A stretch of 64,000 nucleotides of DNA from Rosa chinensis. Taxonomy: Eukaryota; Streptophyta; Magnoliopsida; Rosales; Rosaceae. Location of the stretch: assembly GCF_002994745.2 (NCBI RefSeq), contig NC_037094.1, positions 9,944,501-10,008,500 on the forward strand, given 5' to 3'. Below are positions 35,101 through 46,555 of this stretch, piece by piece (the stretch's first letter is position 1; every line of letters starts with the position of its first letter). A program made the position numbers and the translations under genes. Under the pieces are notes generated by a model. The model was not told where the DNA came from, did no database searches, and worked only from the letters and a program-made list of their open reading frames with translations.

Positions 35101-35701
35101 TCCGAGACTAAAATCAATACAAATAAACCTGAACTTATTAGATTCAACAATCAAAGCAAGAAGTTGAGCAATGCACCTACACAAAAACAATAGCCAACCG
35201 CCACAAATCTAATCGAACAGCAATCCTAAGGGACAATCCCCAAAACTGTAATCAAGCGCAAATCCTAACAGAAAATCTACTTACTAAAATCAAACGCAAA
35301 TCCTAAGAGCAATTGTTAGGAGCCACAAATCCTAGCAGAAAATCCACAGACTAGAATCAAACGCAAATCCTAAGAGACAATCGCCAGCAACTAAATGCTA
35401 CAATCAAACACAAACACTAACACCGACAAACCCTAAGACGGATAATAGAGAGTAGGGAATCAAGAAAGCACTTACTTCGCCGGAGCCGAAGTGACCACCT
35501 TGTCCTCCGCCTGCTTCGTTGAGCTGGTCGAAGCAAACACAAACCTTGAGATCGAAAAAGCTTGAGAGGGGTAATAGAGAAGGCGATCAAGAAAGCACTT
35601 ACTTCGCCTGAGACGAAGTGATCGCCTTTTCCACCGCCTCCTTCGTTGAGCTCGTCGATGGATCCTTGGGCTTCGTTTTCGTTGAGCTGATGCAGGTCCA
35701 T
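32115..35701 (-). CDS. Fusion of a degenerate cysteinyl-tRNA synthetase with an F-box domain (8 exons, 500 codons)
   Basis: Eight exons join in one frame, all with phase-0 introns and GT-AG ends: 35603-35701, 34614-34766, 34244-34390, 33915-34154, 33697-33822, 32841-33056, 32634-32735 and 32118-32534 plus TAG. Exon 1 encodes 33 residues ([10 protein letters not shown]...) unlike any synthetase. Exons 2-7 and the start of exon 8 follow the middle and C-terminal parts of plant cytosolic Cys[55 protein letters not shown] and [10 protein letters not shown]. The catalytic marks are gone: the HIGH-containing N-terminal part is absent, the zinc-site His of GWHIEC is Pro (GWPIAC), HHENE is changed to PNQTE and KMSKS to KRMSES. 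Exon 8 then runs directly into an F-box ([20 protein letters not shown], about residues 427-469). It is not a working synthetase; an SCF-linked role would be inference. Confidence 0.75.
34760..34952 (-). repeat. Tandem duplication around the exon 2 acceptor
   Basis: About 85-90 bases including AATAATCTGAAATGTCCACA are repeated with a period near 106 bp (34761-34846 and 34866-34952). The acceptor CATTTCAG is therefore present twice. The inner copy gives the open frame. Confidence 0.8.
35210..35400. repeat. Degenerate short tandem repeat in intron 1 of the fusion gene
   Basis: Units containing AATCAAACGCAAATCCTAA(C/G) and CAGAAAATC recur about three times at a spacing of 60-70 bases. Confidence 0.6.
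35463..35660 (-). repeat. Tandem duplication of exon 1 and its donor
   Basis: Two copies, at about 35588-35660 and 35463-35533, share AAGAAAGCACTTACTTCGCC and the following coding sequence. Each has its own GTAAGT donor, so a second, alternative small exon may exist. The period is about 125 bp. Confidence 0.75.
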
Positions 35702-35779
35702 GGTTTCGGAGCAGAGTAGACGAGTGTGGAGTAGCAGACGCAACAAAATCACAATGAGGTGGTTTGTTTCTATTTTCCA

Positions 35780-35800
35780 ATGCGCTTTGCTTTATATAAG
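35780..35800 (-). promoter_or_regulatory. TATA box of the CysRS/F-box fusion gene
   Basis: TTATATAAAG on the minus strand at about 35789-35798, some 90 bases above the ATG at 35701, in a suitable position for transcription of the fusion gene. Confidence 0.5.
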
Positions 35801-35809
35801 AAATCCAAG

Positions 35810-36757
35810 AAACCGGGCTTTTTTTATTTATGAGATTCAAGAAATCGGACCGGACTGGACCGGTTTGATAATTCTCTCTTACTTTTGGTTGACTTGTCGA
35901 GTGGGGATTGGTCGGCACATTCTACACATGCAGGCCTCGTTACAAAACCTCTTTATTCTTTAGTTTTCCTCTCTCTTAAAAATAAATACTATTTCATTTC
36001 CAAAAAAAGTTTGATCAGTAAGATTCTTTATCATTTTTGCTCGATCTCCAACAGTTTTACTCATATAAATAGACATTTTAATGGACAATGAGAGATAAAT
36101 GTATCTCAATTACATGTATTACATTTAAAAGTTAAAATTATAATAATTTATTTTCAGTCATCAGATTCACTAGTCTCTCATAATTTCTTAATAATGATTT
36201 TGTTCTTTTTAGTTGCATTGAAAGACTTTGTCGAAGAAAAAAAAAATATTTATATATTCAAACTCCTAAACAACTAAAACCAAAAGTCAGATAAGCTAGC
36301 TTGCTTTTCAAGTAATCTACTTTTATTCAATTCCGTCTCATATCACTTACAAGTGCGAGCCTGTAGTACAGTTTCGCCGGTGAAGTACTCTACTGCAATA
36401 AACCCAAAGAAAAAGTTCGACAAAATGGTAGTAATTTTGAGAAACATTACTAGACGGCATCAGTTAAATTTAATGTCCTGCTCAAACCAGGAATTAGATC
36501 CAAACGGAAGCAAATTCTGCATGTTTTACCCTATTAAATTACAATCACCGAGAAATTAGATAAACGAAAATTGTGGCATGTGAAACTTCTTGTTAGGCTG
36601 CACTGGTTTCTCAGTTAATACTAATGGGGACATGAATGTTAAGATCATTTCATATCAATTATAAGCAAGGTTTACTTCATAAAAGCCCCAGTACTTATCA
36701 TCACTGCCATTGTCCTCTTTCCTCTTGGCATGGGTTCAGTGTCCTTGTTCTCGGGTT
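35810..36757. other. Intergenic region between the fusion gene and bS21
   Basis: AT-rich with no coding sequence seen. The right part includes the 3' untranslated region of the bS21 gene (minus strand). Confidence 0.4.
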
Positions 36758-39356
36758 TTAGCTGTTTGAACTGCTTTCGATATCTTGATTGCGGATCGGA
36801 GACCTGACATAGAGCATAATGAATAATGATCATCGTCGGAGATCACAACTATCAGATTCCCTCAGAACACCAAACAATTAAGCAAGCAAAAATTTCGCAT
36901 TTGGAGCAAAGCCGGAAAGCCACATTATAGCATGTTATTCAATAACTAGAACAAACAAATATACCTTCTAAAAGAATCCTCAAAGAGAAATCTCGATCCC
37001 ACAAAAGAACCAGAGCAATGAAGAGAAATCTTCAAAATGTAATATGGAGAATAAGTATAGAAGTGGCTATTCTGTTACTAGCTAGATTCATATGGATAAC
37101 ATACGTACGCTGATATGCAGAAATCCAACTCTTAAGATAAGCAAGCTGATTTCATCAAATGCGATAACACTCTTCTAAGTAAATTAGGGAAAAACTCACA
37201 AACAGTACTTGAATTTCAAGCCACTAAGGGCACGTTTACTTACTTGGAATGGAATGGAATGATTACGGAGTAAAAACACCCTCGTGTTTACTAACACATA
37301 AATGAATCGGAATGATTCCAAGTAAAAGAATTCCTGTGTTTACTAACATATGAAGGAATCGGAATTGGTGTAGGTCCCACCTATTTATCAGGAAACGATT
37401 CCGGAATACTCAGGAATTCGATTACGAAGGGGAGAGATGGGTTTAGGAATCATTCCTCCGGAATCAATACCGATTCATTTCTTCTCCCATTCCACTTGTT
37501 TCCGATTCATGATTATTTTCCATTCCAAGTAAGTAAACGTCCCATAATAACTTTTGGATCCGGCTCCTCTAAAGTGAGGAGGTTGTGAATTTACGTCAAT
37601 TTCATTAAATCTGGACTCTTTGTCTAATCTAAGGGTTATTATAATTGACACATCATTCTTCCATAGATTTTTGGTTTTCCATCTAAACTCCAGTTAACTA
37701 TGCCGTTAACTCAAAAAAAAAAGAAATGAAGAGAGAATTAGGGATTTCTCGTCGACGTTTCTCCCCTGCGTCAAATTCCTTCCTTGTGCTTCCTTTTCTA
37801 TTTTTCTTTGCTTCCATGGCTGCACACCAACCATGCATTAGAAATGAAGGATACAATTCAAATTACAGACAAGCTTCAATGGTGAAAAAGCCTCTCCTGA
37901 AGATGCTATTGAAATATCAATGTGTTCACGAAGAGCACCAAGAACACAGAACCCCTCACTACTACCAGAATAAACCCAATTTCACATTAAAGCCAGTACT
38001 CTGAATAAGAAAGTGATATATAATATATATCAAGTTTTCAAACAAATAAAAAACAGATTATGGATCAAATACAATTGCAGCTAGGTTTTACAATCAAAAG
38101 GCAATGGATGATTGAAAGAACAGAGACCTTCCCCACTAGGGGCTTAATATGCGTAAAGCATAGCGGAATCGCATTGATAAAGCACGTATTGCCAAGATTA
38201 CAAAGCCCTGCACCCTGCGAAACAAAACCATACGTACCAAAACCTAACTTCCCAAGTTTCTTGATGAATTTATTAATTAACACAATTGCAAGAAGTTATT
38301 CCATGCATGGTTGGTGTGCAGCCATGGAAGCAAAGAAAAATAGAAAAGGAAGCACAAGGAAGGAATTTGACGCAGGGGAGAAACGTCGACGAGAAATCCC
38401 TAATTCTCTCTTCATTTTTTTTTTTTGAGTTAACGGCATAGTTAACTGGAGTTTAGATGGAAAACCAAAAATCTATGGAAGAATGATGTGTCAATTATAA
38501 TAACCCTTAGATTAGACAAAGAGTCCAGATTTAATGAAATTGACGTAAATTCACAACCTCCTCACTTTAGAGGAGCCGGATCCCTTACAAATCCATCTCT
38601 TTTGCTTTTACCAAAAGATTCATTCCAAGCTAGCATTAGCACAAACGGAAGGGTTTCCTTGAGTAGGCTCAAATGATGCATGCTTTTCTGTTTTCATAAA
38701 AAATTTCAACATATTGGAGATGTGGAGACTAGTTCTTGGAGAAGCCCATGTCAAACCCACATTATACAGCATTAGTTTCTTAACAATATACTAAACCGTA
38801 GTCAAACTTTATGCTTATCACCACCTAATAATTAGTATTAAAAAAGTATAAACATCATTAGAAAACAGACCCAAAATGCAATATCAGACTCATCAAAAAG
38901 CAATCTTAAGTCAGAAAGATCAAACCTTTGGGGGTTGTTCTTGTTCCTTCTAGCAGCCTGCCTAGCCTTTCTCTTCTTCTTTTTCTTGGAGATGGCGCCC
39001 CTTCTCTTCTTCTTGTCCTGGTTGTTCTCGAAAAACCTCCTCTTCTTGCACTCCAGGAACACGCCGGCCCTGATGACCTCCCTCCTGAACCGGTTGAGGA
39101 GCCACTCCTCCGGCTCGTTGTCTTGGACCAACACCTGGCCGTTGAAGCCGGCCGAGCTGAAGAAGAGCACGTTTGAGTTGGCCAGCGACGGAAAGGCTAC
39201 ATTTTCCGCCGATGGGGCCCAGCTGGCAACGAGAGGGGATGGTGGCGAGGGTTTAGGGAGAGGGACACGTGGCGGAAGAGTGAACTCTTGTTGTGGTGGT
39301 GGTGGTGGCTGAAGGAGGAGGGAGGAGAGGAGCTTGGAGAGAGCTGCAGCAGCCAT
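36758..39356 (-). CDS. Plastid small-subunit ribosomal protein bS21 (two exons)
   Basis: Component of the chloroplast 30S ribosomal subunit, encoded in the nucleus and imported. Exon 1 (38926-39356) encodes a Pro/Ser-rich transit peptide (MAAAALSKLLSSLLLQPP...) and the bS21 core (NVLFFSSAGFNGQVLV, then DNEPEEWLLNRFRREVIRAG and ECKKRRFFENNQDKKKR), followed by a very basic tail. The frame continues across an intron with a CAAAG/GTTTGATC donor and a GTCAG acceptor into exon 2 (36758-36803), ending IRNQDIESSSNS, for 158 residues in total. The start is the first Met, which makes a good plastid leader. Exon 2 is short and inferred from splice sites, so it is less certain than exon 1. The 2.1-kb intron contains two inserted elements. 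A G-run (39411-39430) and the tandem duplication begin within 100 bases of the start. Confidence 0.85.
37232..37545. mobile_element. MITE-like element in the bS21 intron
   Basis: Ends GGGCACGTTTACTTACTTGG and, in reverse complement, GGGACGTTTACTTACTTGG. Interior rich in GGAATGG and GGAATCATTCC motifs, about 310 bp, no coding capacity. A clear target duplication was not found. Confidence 0.65.
37556..38583. mobile_element. Foldback element with ~280-bp nearly perfect inverted repeats in the bS21 intron
   Basis: The left arm (37556-37837) and right arm (38304-38583) are reverse complements with almost no difference, apart from the length of an A-run. They begin GGATCCGGCTCCTC and enclose a 466-bp unrelated spacer. 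Open frames in it (for example 37726-38004) are mirror images of each other and are not genes. No flanking target duplication is evident. Transcription through the bS21 intron would give a long hairpin. Confidence 0.85.
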
Positions 39357-39717
39357 GGCTTCTTGCTGTGGTGGTGCTAGAGGGAAACTGGTGTTACAAT
39401 TTGATCAAATTTTGGGGGGGGGGGGGGGGGCGCAATAGGAGGAGGTGGGTCCCACATCGAAGTTGAATCACCTTCTGGTGATGAAGATGAGCGGGAAAAG
39501 AGTTACAGTACTTCTCCCGCCAATAAAAAAACCTTTAATTGGGGACTCATTTCTTGTTGACCCGACCAGACCCCCGACCCGAATCAAGCATCATACTCTA
39601 AACTCTAAAGCAGCATATATTACTTTCCGGATTTAATGTTTGATGCATTTCTTTTTTAATTTCTATTAATACAAAGTAAATCATAATCGATCTTCTCCAA
39701 TAAATTAATTTAATAAG

Positions 39718-39920
39718 TGTTTTAGGGAAACGAGAATTGAAAGGAATTTGCTGTGTATTCTCATTGATAATATGGGTCTCTTTATATAGAGGATTACAAT
39801 GCATAAAGTTAGAATCATACAAGGAAAGATAATATCTAGATTCTTCTAATTGAACCTTATTACCACTAGGTCAAGTAACCTAGAGTTTGGACCAAACACA
39901 AATAGAGATATCCTTAAACA
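39718..39920 (-). repeat. Ty1/copia LTR, minus strand, in tandem unit 1
   Basis: 203 bp, TGTTTAAGG...AAAACA on the minus strand, preceded by a polypurine tract (CAAGGGGGAG). An identical copy is at 40645-40847. Confidence 0.75.
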
Positions 39921-42900
39921 CTCCCCCTTGTGTTGTCCAAACGCGATGCTTCTCTCGTTGCCTAGTTAAAAACCTTGCCGAGTAATAAAAACCCAGTAGG
40001 ACAAAAATAACCTACGTCGAAGGGGAAAAAGAGCACAACACACCCTTCACGATTCTAGACAAACATGTAGACATCTCCCCCTGATGTCTGTGCCTCCCCC
40101 TGATGACTACGATCATGGGAGTTCAGATAATTTTCGCAAGCCAATTCTTGCCACATGTTTCTCGAACGTGGATTTGGGCAATGACTTAGTAAACAAGTCT
40201 GCCATATTTTCCTCAGATTGAACCTAATTCACTTTGATCTTGAGAAAAGTCTGTTGTTACTGATTATACTTGGTGTTGTCGCTTTTGATGTAGCCTAGCT
40301 TCATTTGTTCAAAATAAGTAGCATTATCCTATATGCTCGTAGGCTCATCTGTGGTAAACTTCAAACCACAATTGCTTCGAACATCGAAGTTGAATCACCT
40401 TCTGGTGATGAAGATGAGCGGGAAAAGAGTTACAGTACTTCTCCCGCCAATAAAAAAACCTTTAATTGGGGACTCATTTCTTGTTGACCCGACCAGACCC
40501 CCGACCCGAATCAAGCATCATACTCTAAACTCTAAAGCAGCATATATTACTTTCCGGATTTAATGTTTGATGCATTTCTTTTTTAATTTCTATTAATACA
40601 AAGTAAATCATAATCGATCTTCTCCAATAAATTAATTTAATAAGTGTTTTAGGGAAACGAGAATTGAAAGGAATTTGCTGTGTATTCTCATTGATAATAT
40701 GGGTCTCTTTATATAGAGGATTACAATGCATAAAGTTAGAATCATACAAGGAAAGATAATATCTAGATTCTTCTAATTGAACCTTATTACCACTAGGTCA
40801 AGTAACCTAGAGTTTGGACCAAACACAAATAGAGATATCCTTAAACACTCCCCCTTGTGTTGTCCAAACGCGATGCTTCTCTCGTTGCCTAGTTAAAAAC
40901 CTTGCCGAGTAATAAAAACCCAGTAGGACAAAAATAACCTACGTCGAAGGGGAAAAAGAGCACAACACACCCTTCACGATTCTAGACAAACATGTAGACA
41001 TCTCCCCCTGATGTCTGTGCCTCCCCCTGATGACTACGATCATGGGAGTTCAGATAATTTTCGCAAGCCAATTCTTGCCACATGTTTCTCGAACGTGGAT
41101 TTGGGCAATGACTTAGTAAACAAGTCTGCCATATTTTCCTCAGATTGAACCTAATTCACTTTGATCTTGAGAAAAGTCTGTTGTTACTGATTATACTTGG
41201 TGTTGTCGCTTTTGATGTAGCCTAGCTTCATTTGTTCAAAATAAGTAGCATTATCCTATATGCTCGTAGGCTCATCTGTGGTAAACTTCAAACCACAATT
41301 GCTTCGAACATGCGTAATTACGGATCCAATCCATATACATTCACTAACCACTTTGTGAAGAGCAATGATCTATGCATTGTTCGAAGATATAGCGACTATG
41401 GTTTATTCTGTAGACCTCCAAGATGTCACCGTCTTTTCCCATGGTGAACACTTGACGGGATTGGGAATGACCTTTGTGTGGGTCAAAGAGATACCCAACA
41501 TCAGCAAAACCTTCCAAAACACTTATATCGTTTTGGGATGGGGATAGAGAACGCATGCCAGGATTGGCGGCGTTCCTGGTGTTTGATGGGTCCGAATCCA
41601 TCATCTCTTTGTAAGGATAGAATAAGCCTATATCAATCATACATCTCAAATATCGAAAGATATCTTTTACACCAATCCAATAGCGTCGCGTTGGCACAGA
41701 GCTATATCTAGCTAACAAGTTCACAACATATGAGATGTCCGGTCTTGTGCATTGGGATGAGTACAATAATGCGCCTATTGTACTCAAGTAAAACACTTCT
41801 GCCTCTAGCACATCTTCGTCATCATCCTTTCGACGAAGAGAATCCTTTTCAGGATCAAGACTATGGACGATCATGGGGGTGCTTGAAGGCTTGACCTTGT
41901 CAAAATGCCTAAGCATCTATCGACACGATGCTCAAGTTCTAAAACGAGACATAATCGTGTTCTCCCAAAATCCTTCATCTCAAACTCGGATTTCAAGTGT
42001 TTAACGGTTTCCCTTAACTCTTTAAGGGCTTCTAATGAAGATCATGTCTAACATGAACCGATATAAAATCCGAAACTTGTCATAGAAGCGCGTGGGCACA
42101 TCCCTTCCCAATCAAGTAGTCACTTTAGTGAGTGTTTCAATCTTATTGTAAACGCGCTCCGTGGTCTAGAGCCTCTTGACTTGGGTAAATGAAGTTCACC
42201 ATGAACCTTCATGTATATTCCGTATCTAGATCCCCATAGAGATACGTAGTGACCACATTTGTAAGCTGCATGTTTAGTTATTCGGAAACTACCAAACTAA
42301 CAAGGTAGTGGAGTGCAATGACATTCATTACGAGAGAATATGTCTCATCGTAGTCGATTCCAGGGCGTTTTGTGAGAAGCCTTACTCCATAAGGCGAGAC
42401 TGCCATCTCTTTTTCTCATAACGCTTTCTAACGAAGACTCATTAGTCAATATGTTTTATGTTAGGAGGTGTTGGCATCACTGGCTCAAAAACCTTCCTCT
42501 TCGCTAGAGAATCCATCTTAACCTGGATCACATCTTTCCATTTAGGCCAAATCTCTCTATGTTGGCATTCATTCATCAACGGAGTGTGGTTCGATATCAT
42601 AGGACTCATGAGCAACAAAATGAGCAACTACATCATCAATTATGATGGAGTTTGTATCCCACGTCTCATGTATACTAGTGTAATTTTCATAGAGCTCTAT
42701 ATTATCAGGAATAGGTTCTGACGTTGAGGCGTCCCCCAACGATAACCATAACCCGAAAGATTCTCATGAGATGGATTTTGAGTCTTGATGATCAAAGGAT
42801 TGGAATGTGTCAAAGTATCCTTCGAACCCACAGGCCTTCCACGCATCCTAGCTGGGGCCATGGATTGTAATGCCAGAGTGTCACTCTCTTTGGCGTTGGC

Positions 42901-44400
42901 GCCATGCCTACCTCTGTGTAGGGTAGCGCTACGTCCTCTTGTAGGGACGTCCTTCCTTCCAGGCTTGTTTGCAGCATCTTTGTATGATCTCGTCACTTTA
43001 ATGAGGATCGAGATGAGACATAGTGGGGACAGACTACGACAATTCCTATCGTTCCTGCTGAACATTCATGTTCTTATCTCCCCCTAAAGACGGGAAGACT
43101 CTCTCATCAAAGTGACATTCGAAAATCTAGCGGTAAGGAGATCGCCTTGCAAGGGCATTAAGTGGCGGACGATTGTTTGAGTCTCAAATCTAACTGAGTT
43201 GCCCATTCGTCTATAAGGACCCATCATTGAGCGTTGTGGCAATGCAATTGGCACATAAATGACACACTCAAATATGCGTAAGTACGATATTTGTACCCAA
43301 TCACTAGCTGTAACGCAGAGGTAGATTGAGTAGCGGTGGGTCGTAGAAGAATTAGCATCGCTGCATGCAATGTTACATCACCCCAAGCGGATATAAGGAG
43401 ATTGATGCGCATTACCAATGTCCAGACTACCATCATAGTCATTTCCGCGAGACCATTTGGGTGTGTTCATGGGAATATAATGTACAACATCAGTCCCAAT
43501 GCAATAACCATTGAAAGTCTTCGATGTAAACTCTCTAGCATCGTCAAGTCCAATTTACGGAATAGGATAATCTGGGGAGTGAGCCCGTTGTTGTATGATA
43601 TGTGCTAGGAGTGAAGCATAAGCAGCATTACAAGTGGAAAATAGCACAACACGTGACCAGCATGTTTGCGTGTCAACCAACATCATGAGATATTTAAACG
43701 TCCGCAAGTTGGTTGAATCAGTCCGTAGAATCCACATGGATTCTATGTAAGAACAGAATGAGTATTTTCATATCTTTTACATAGAACTGTCTTAGTCCTA
43801 ATTTCCCTAAGGAACAGGCTTTGTAAAATGAGCGAGAGGCTTTAGAAGCAACCAATGAGAATTTTGGTTAGGCCTGAACGTCTGAAACACTATTTGAAGC
43901 AAGTTGGTGATTGCAGCATCACCTGGGGTGCCATCACCATGATGGAAGTCATCCATGGCATCATGGATAAGAACGTAATTCAGGAATGAACTTTTGATTC
44001 ATGCTTCATTTCGCTCGAGAGAAAGCGTGTCTATGTGAAGTCTTTAGTAGACGGATCATCATATCATGACCAGGATAACCTATCCTGTCTTGACAAAGCC
44101 AATATGTGTCTAAATCCAAGAGATATTCTCTCATAACTTCATTGGATTTAATAGCTCGAATAGTGACATAGAGTCCACTAGAGAGACACATAAACTTCTC
44201 TAAGATGCGTCTTTGTTCGCAATCATTAGAGGCATTGCAAAGGAACTCATTTCCATTATCTACACGCGTTTTTTCATGGAATCCGTTGGCTATTCATAGT
44301 GCGATTTGCCCTAGGAGCATAGAGAGTTTCTGTGACAGTAATTAAGGTGCCATTTGGCAAGTAGAACTTTGGCTATTCCATGTCCTTGAAATAGTATTGA
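39921..44400 (-). mobile_element. Decayed Ty1/copia element, minus strand, 5'-truncated
   Basis: Remnants of pol in copia order (integrase before RT) are spread over several frames. The gag-pre-integrase region is at 44006-44191 (GHPGHDMMIR-like). Part of the integrase is at 43555-43737, the start of the RT at 42442-42627 (REIWPKWKD), and the RT end/RNase H at 41344-41916 (CTRPDISYVVNLLARYS). Stops and frame changes make it non-functional. The 5' LTR and gag are absent; the element abuts the plus-strand fragment near 44400. Confidence 0.85.
40645..40847 (-). repeat. Ty1/copia LTR, minus strand, in tandem unit 2
   Basis: Second copy of the LTR created by the 927-bp tandem duplication. Confidence 0.75.
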
Positions 44401-44414
44401 TGACCCTTCCGAGT

Positions 44415-46322
44415 TATGGTTATATTTGGGTGACGCCTCAACGACAGAACCTATTCTTGAGAATATAGAGCTCTTTGAAAATTACACTAGTGTACATGAG
44501 ACGTGAGATAGAAACTCCATCATAATTGATGATGTAGTTGCGCATTTCGTTGTGCATGAGTTTGTTGAGTCCGATGATATCGAACCACGCTCAGTTGATG
44601 AATGAATGCCGACGTAGAGAAATTTGGCCTAAATGGAAAAATGCGATCCAGGTTAAGTTTTATTCTCTATCGAAGAGGAAGGTTTTTGAGCCAATTATGC
44701 CAACACCTCCTAACATAAAACATGTTACTAATGGGTATTCGTTAGAAAGCGTGATGAGAAAAAGAGATGACAATCTAGCCTTATGGCGCAAGGCTTCTCA
44801 CAAAATGCCCTGGAATCGACTACGATGAGACATATTCTCTCGTAATGGATGTCAGTGCACTCCACTACCCTGTCGGTTTGGTAGTTTCCGAATAACTGAT
44901 CATGCAGCTTACGATTGTGGTCACTACATGTCTCTATGGGGATCTAGATATGGAATATACATGAAGGTTCATGGTGAACTTCATTTACCCAAGTCAAGTG
45001 GCTCTAGACCATGGAGAGCATTTTACAAAGAGATTGAAACGCTCACTAAAGTGACTACTTGATTGGGAAATGATATGCCCGCGCGTTTCCATAACAAGTT
45101 TCGGATTCTATCGCGGTTCATGTTGGACATGATCTTCATTAGAAGCCCTTAATGAGTTAAAGGAAACCGCTGAACACTTGAAATCTGAGTTTAAGATGAA
45201 TGATTTTGGGAGAACACGATTATGTCTCAGTTTGGAACTTGAGCATCGTGTCGATAGATGCTTAGGCATTTTGACAGGGGAAAAGCCTTCAAGCACCCCC
45301 ATGATCGTCCGTAGTCTTGATCCTGAAAATGATCCTCTTCGTCCAAAGGATGATGACGAAAATGTGCTAGAGGCAAAAGTGCCTTACTTAAGTACAATAG
45401 GCGCATTATTATACTTATCTCAATGCACAAGACCGGACATCTCTTATGTTGTGAACTTGTTAGCTAGATATAGTTTTGCGCCAACGTGACGTCATTGGAT
45501 TGATGTAAAAGATATCTTTCGATACTTGAGATGTACGATTGATATGGGCTTGTTCTATCCCTACAGAGAGACGATGGATTCGGACCCATCACACACCAGG
45601 AACGCCGCCAACATTGGCCTGCGTCCACTATCCCCAATTCCCCATCCCAAAACGACATGTGTTTTGGAATGTTTTGCTGATGTTGGGTATCTCTCTGACC
45701 CACACAAAGGTCATTCCCAAAATGGTTAAGTGGTCACCATGGGTAAAGACCGTAATATCTTGGAACATGCCCTAATCGCTATATCTTTGAACAATGCAGA
45801 GATTATTGCTCTTCACGAAGTGGTTCGTGAATGTATATGGATTGGATCCATAATTACGCATGTTTGAAACAATTGTGGTTTGAAGTCTACCACAGATGAG
45901 CCTACGAGCATTTAGGATAATGCTGCTTGCATTGAACGAATGAAGCAAAGGCTACATCAAAAGTGACAACACCAAGCATAATCAACAACAACAGACTCTC
46001 CTCAAGATCAAAGTGAATGTTTGATATGAGGACAGTGTGGCAGACTTGCTCACTAAGTCATTGCCTAAATTCCACTTTCGAGAAACATGTTGGTAGCATC
46101 GTTTGTGGAAGTTATCCGAACTCCCATGACCGTAGTCATTAGGAGGAGATGCAGACATCAGGGAGAGATGTCTACATTTATGATCTCGAAACATGAAGGG
46201 TGTGTTGTGCTCTTGTTCCCCTTCAACCGAGGTTATTTTTGTCCCACAGGGTTTTTGTTACTCGGCAAAGTTTTTAATGAGGCAACGAGAGGAGCACCAC
46301 GTTTGGGCGACACAAGGGGGAG
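44415..46322 (+). mobile_element. Second Ty1/copia fragment, plus strand, RT to 3' end
   Basis: Mirror of 39921-42740: the RT start at 44538-44828, an RT segment at 45178-45489 (CTRPDISYVVNLLARYS) and a piece at 45526-45729, ending in a polypurine tract (ACAAGGGGGAG) before the LTR. It is broken by stops. Together with the minus-strand element it forms a large imperfect inverted repeat. Confidence 0.85.
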
Positions 46323-46555
46323 TGTTCAAGTAAATCCAGAATATGTGTCAGGCCCAAACTCGAGGTTACTTGCTCTAGTTGAAATATGATTTATATTAGA
46401 GATATTCTCGGAGAATCTTAGGAGATATCCAATCAATGTACGATTATGTTTCCATGTACAACTCTATCTCTATGTTTGTAATCCTCTATATAAAGAGGCC
46501 CCTATTATCAATGAAAGTACCATTCAATTCTCTCCCAATTCAGTTTTCTTTAAAC
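46323..46555 (+). repeat. Ty1/copia 3' LTR, plus strand
   Basis: TGTTCAAG...TAAACA, about 233 bp, with a TATA-like TATATAAAG in the middle. It is similar to but not identical with the LTRs at 39718 and 40645. Confidence 0.7.

Larger units (their letters stand above)
39454..41307. repeat. Perfect 927-bp tandem duplication (bS21 upstream DNA plus copia LTR and 3' end)
   Basis: Copy 1 is 39454-40380 and copy 2 is 40381-41307, apparently identical base for base as far as I can compare. Each unit holds about 264 bp of bS21 upstream sequence, a copia LTR and the copia 3' interior. The join at 40380/40381 connects copia sequence (GCTTCGA) back to the ACATCGAAGTTG start. It is either a very recent unequal exchange or a misassembly. 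Confidence 0.9.

Noticed and set aside
30337..35701. A working cysteinyl-tRNA synthetase gene
   Set aside because: The HIGH-containing part is absent and the zinc-site, HHENE and KMSKS residues are altered.
36680..36810. Longer alternative bS21 C-terminus ending with DDKYWGFYEV
   Set aside because: That frame contains a TGA before the acidic tail; the splice phase instead gives a stop at 36758.
37726..38428. Two open frames of 92 and 122 codons
   Set aside because: They lie in the two arms of the foldback repeat and mirror each other; no protein family fits.
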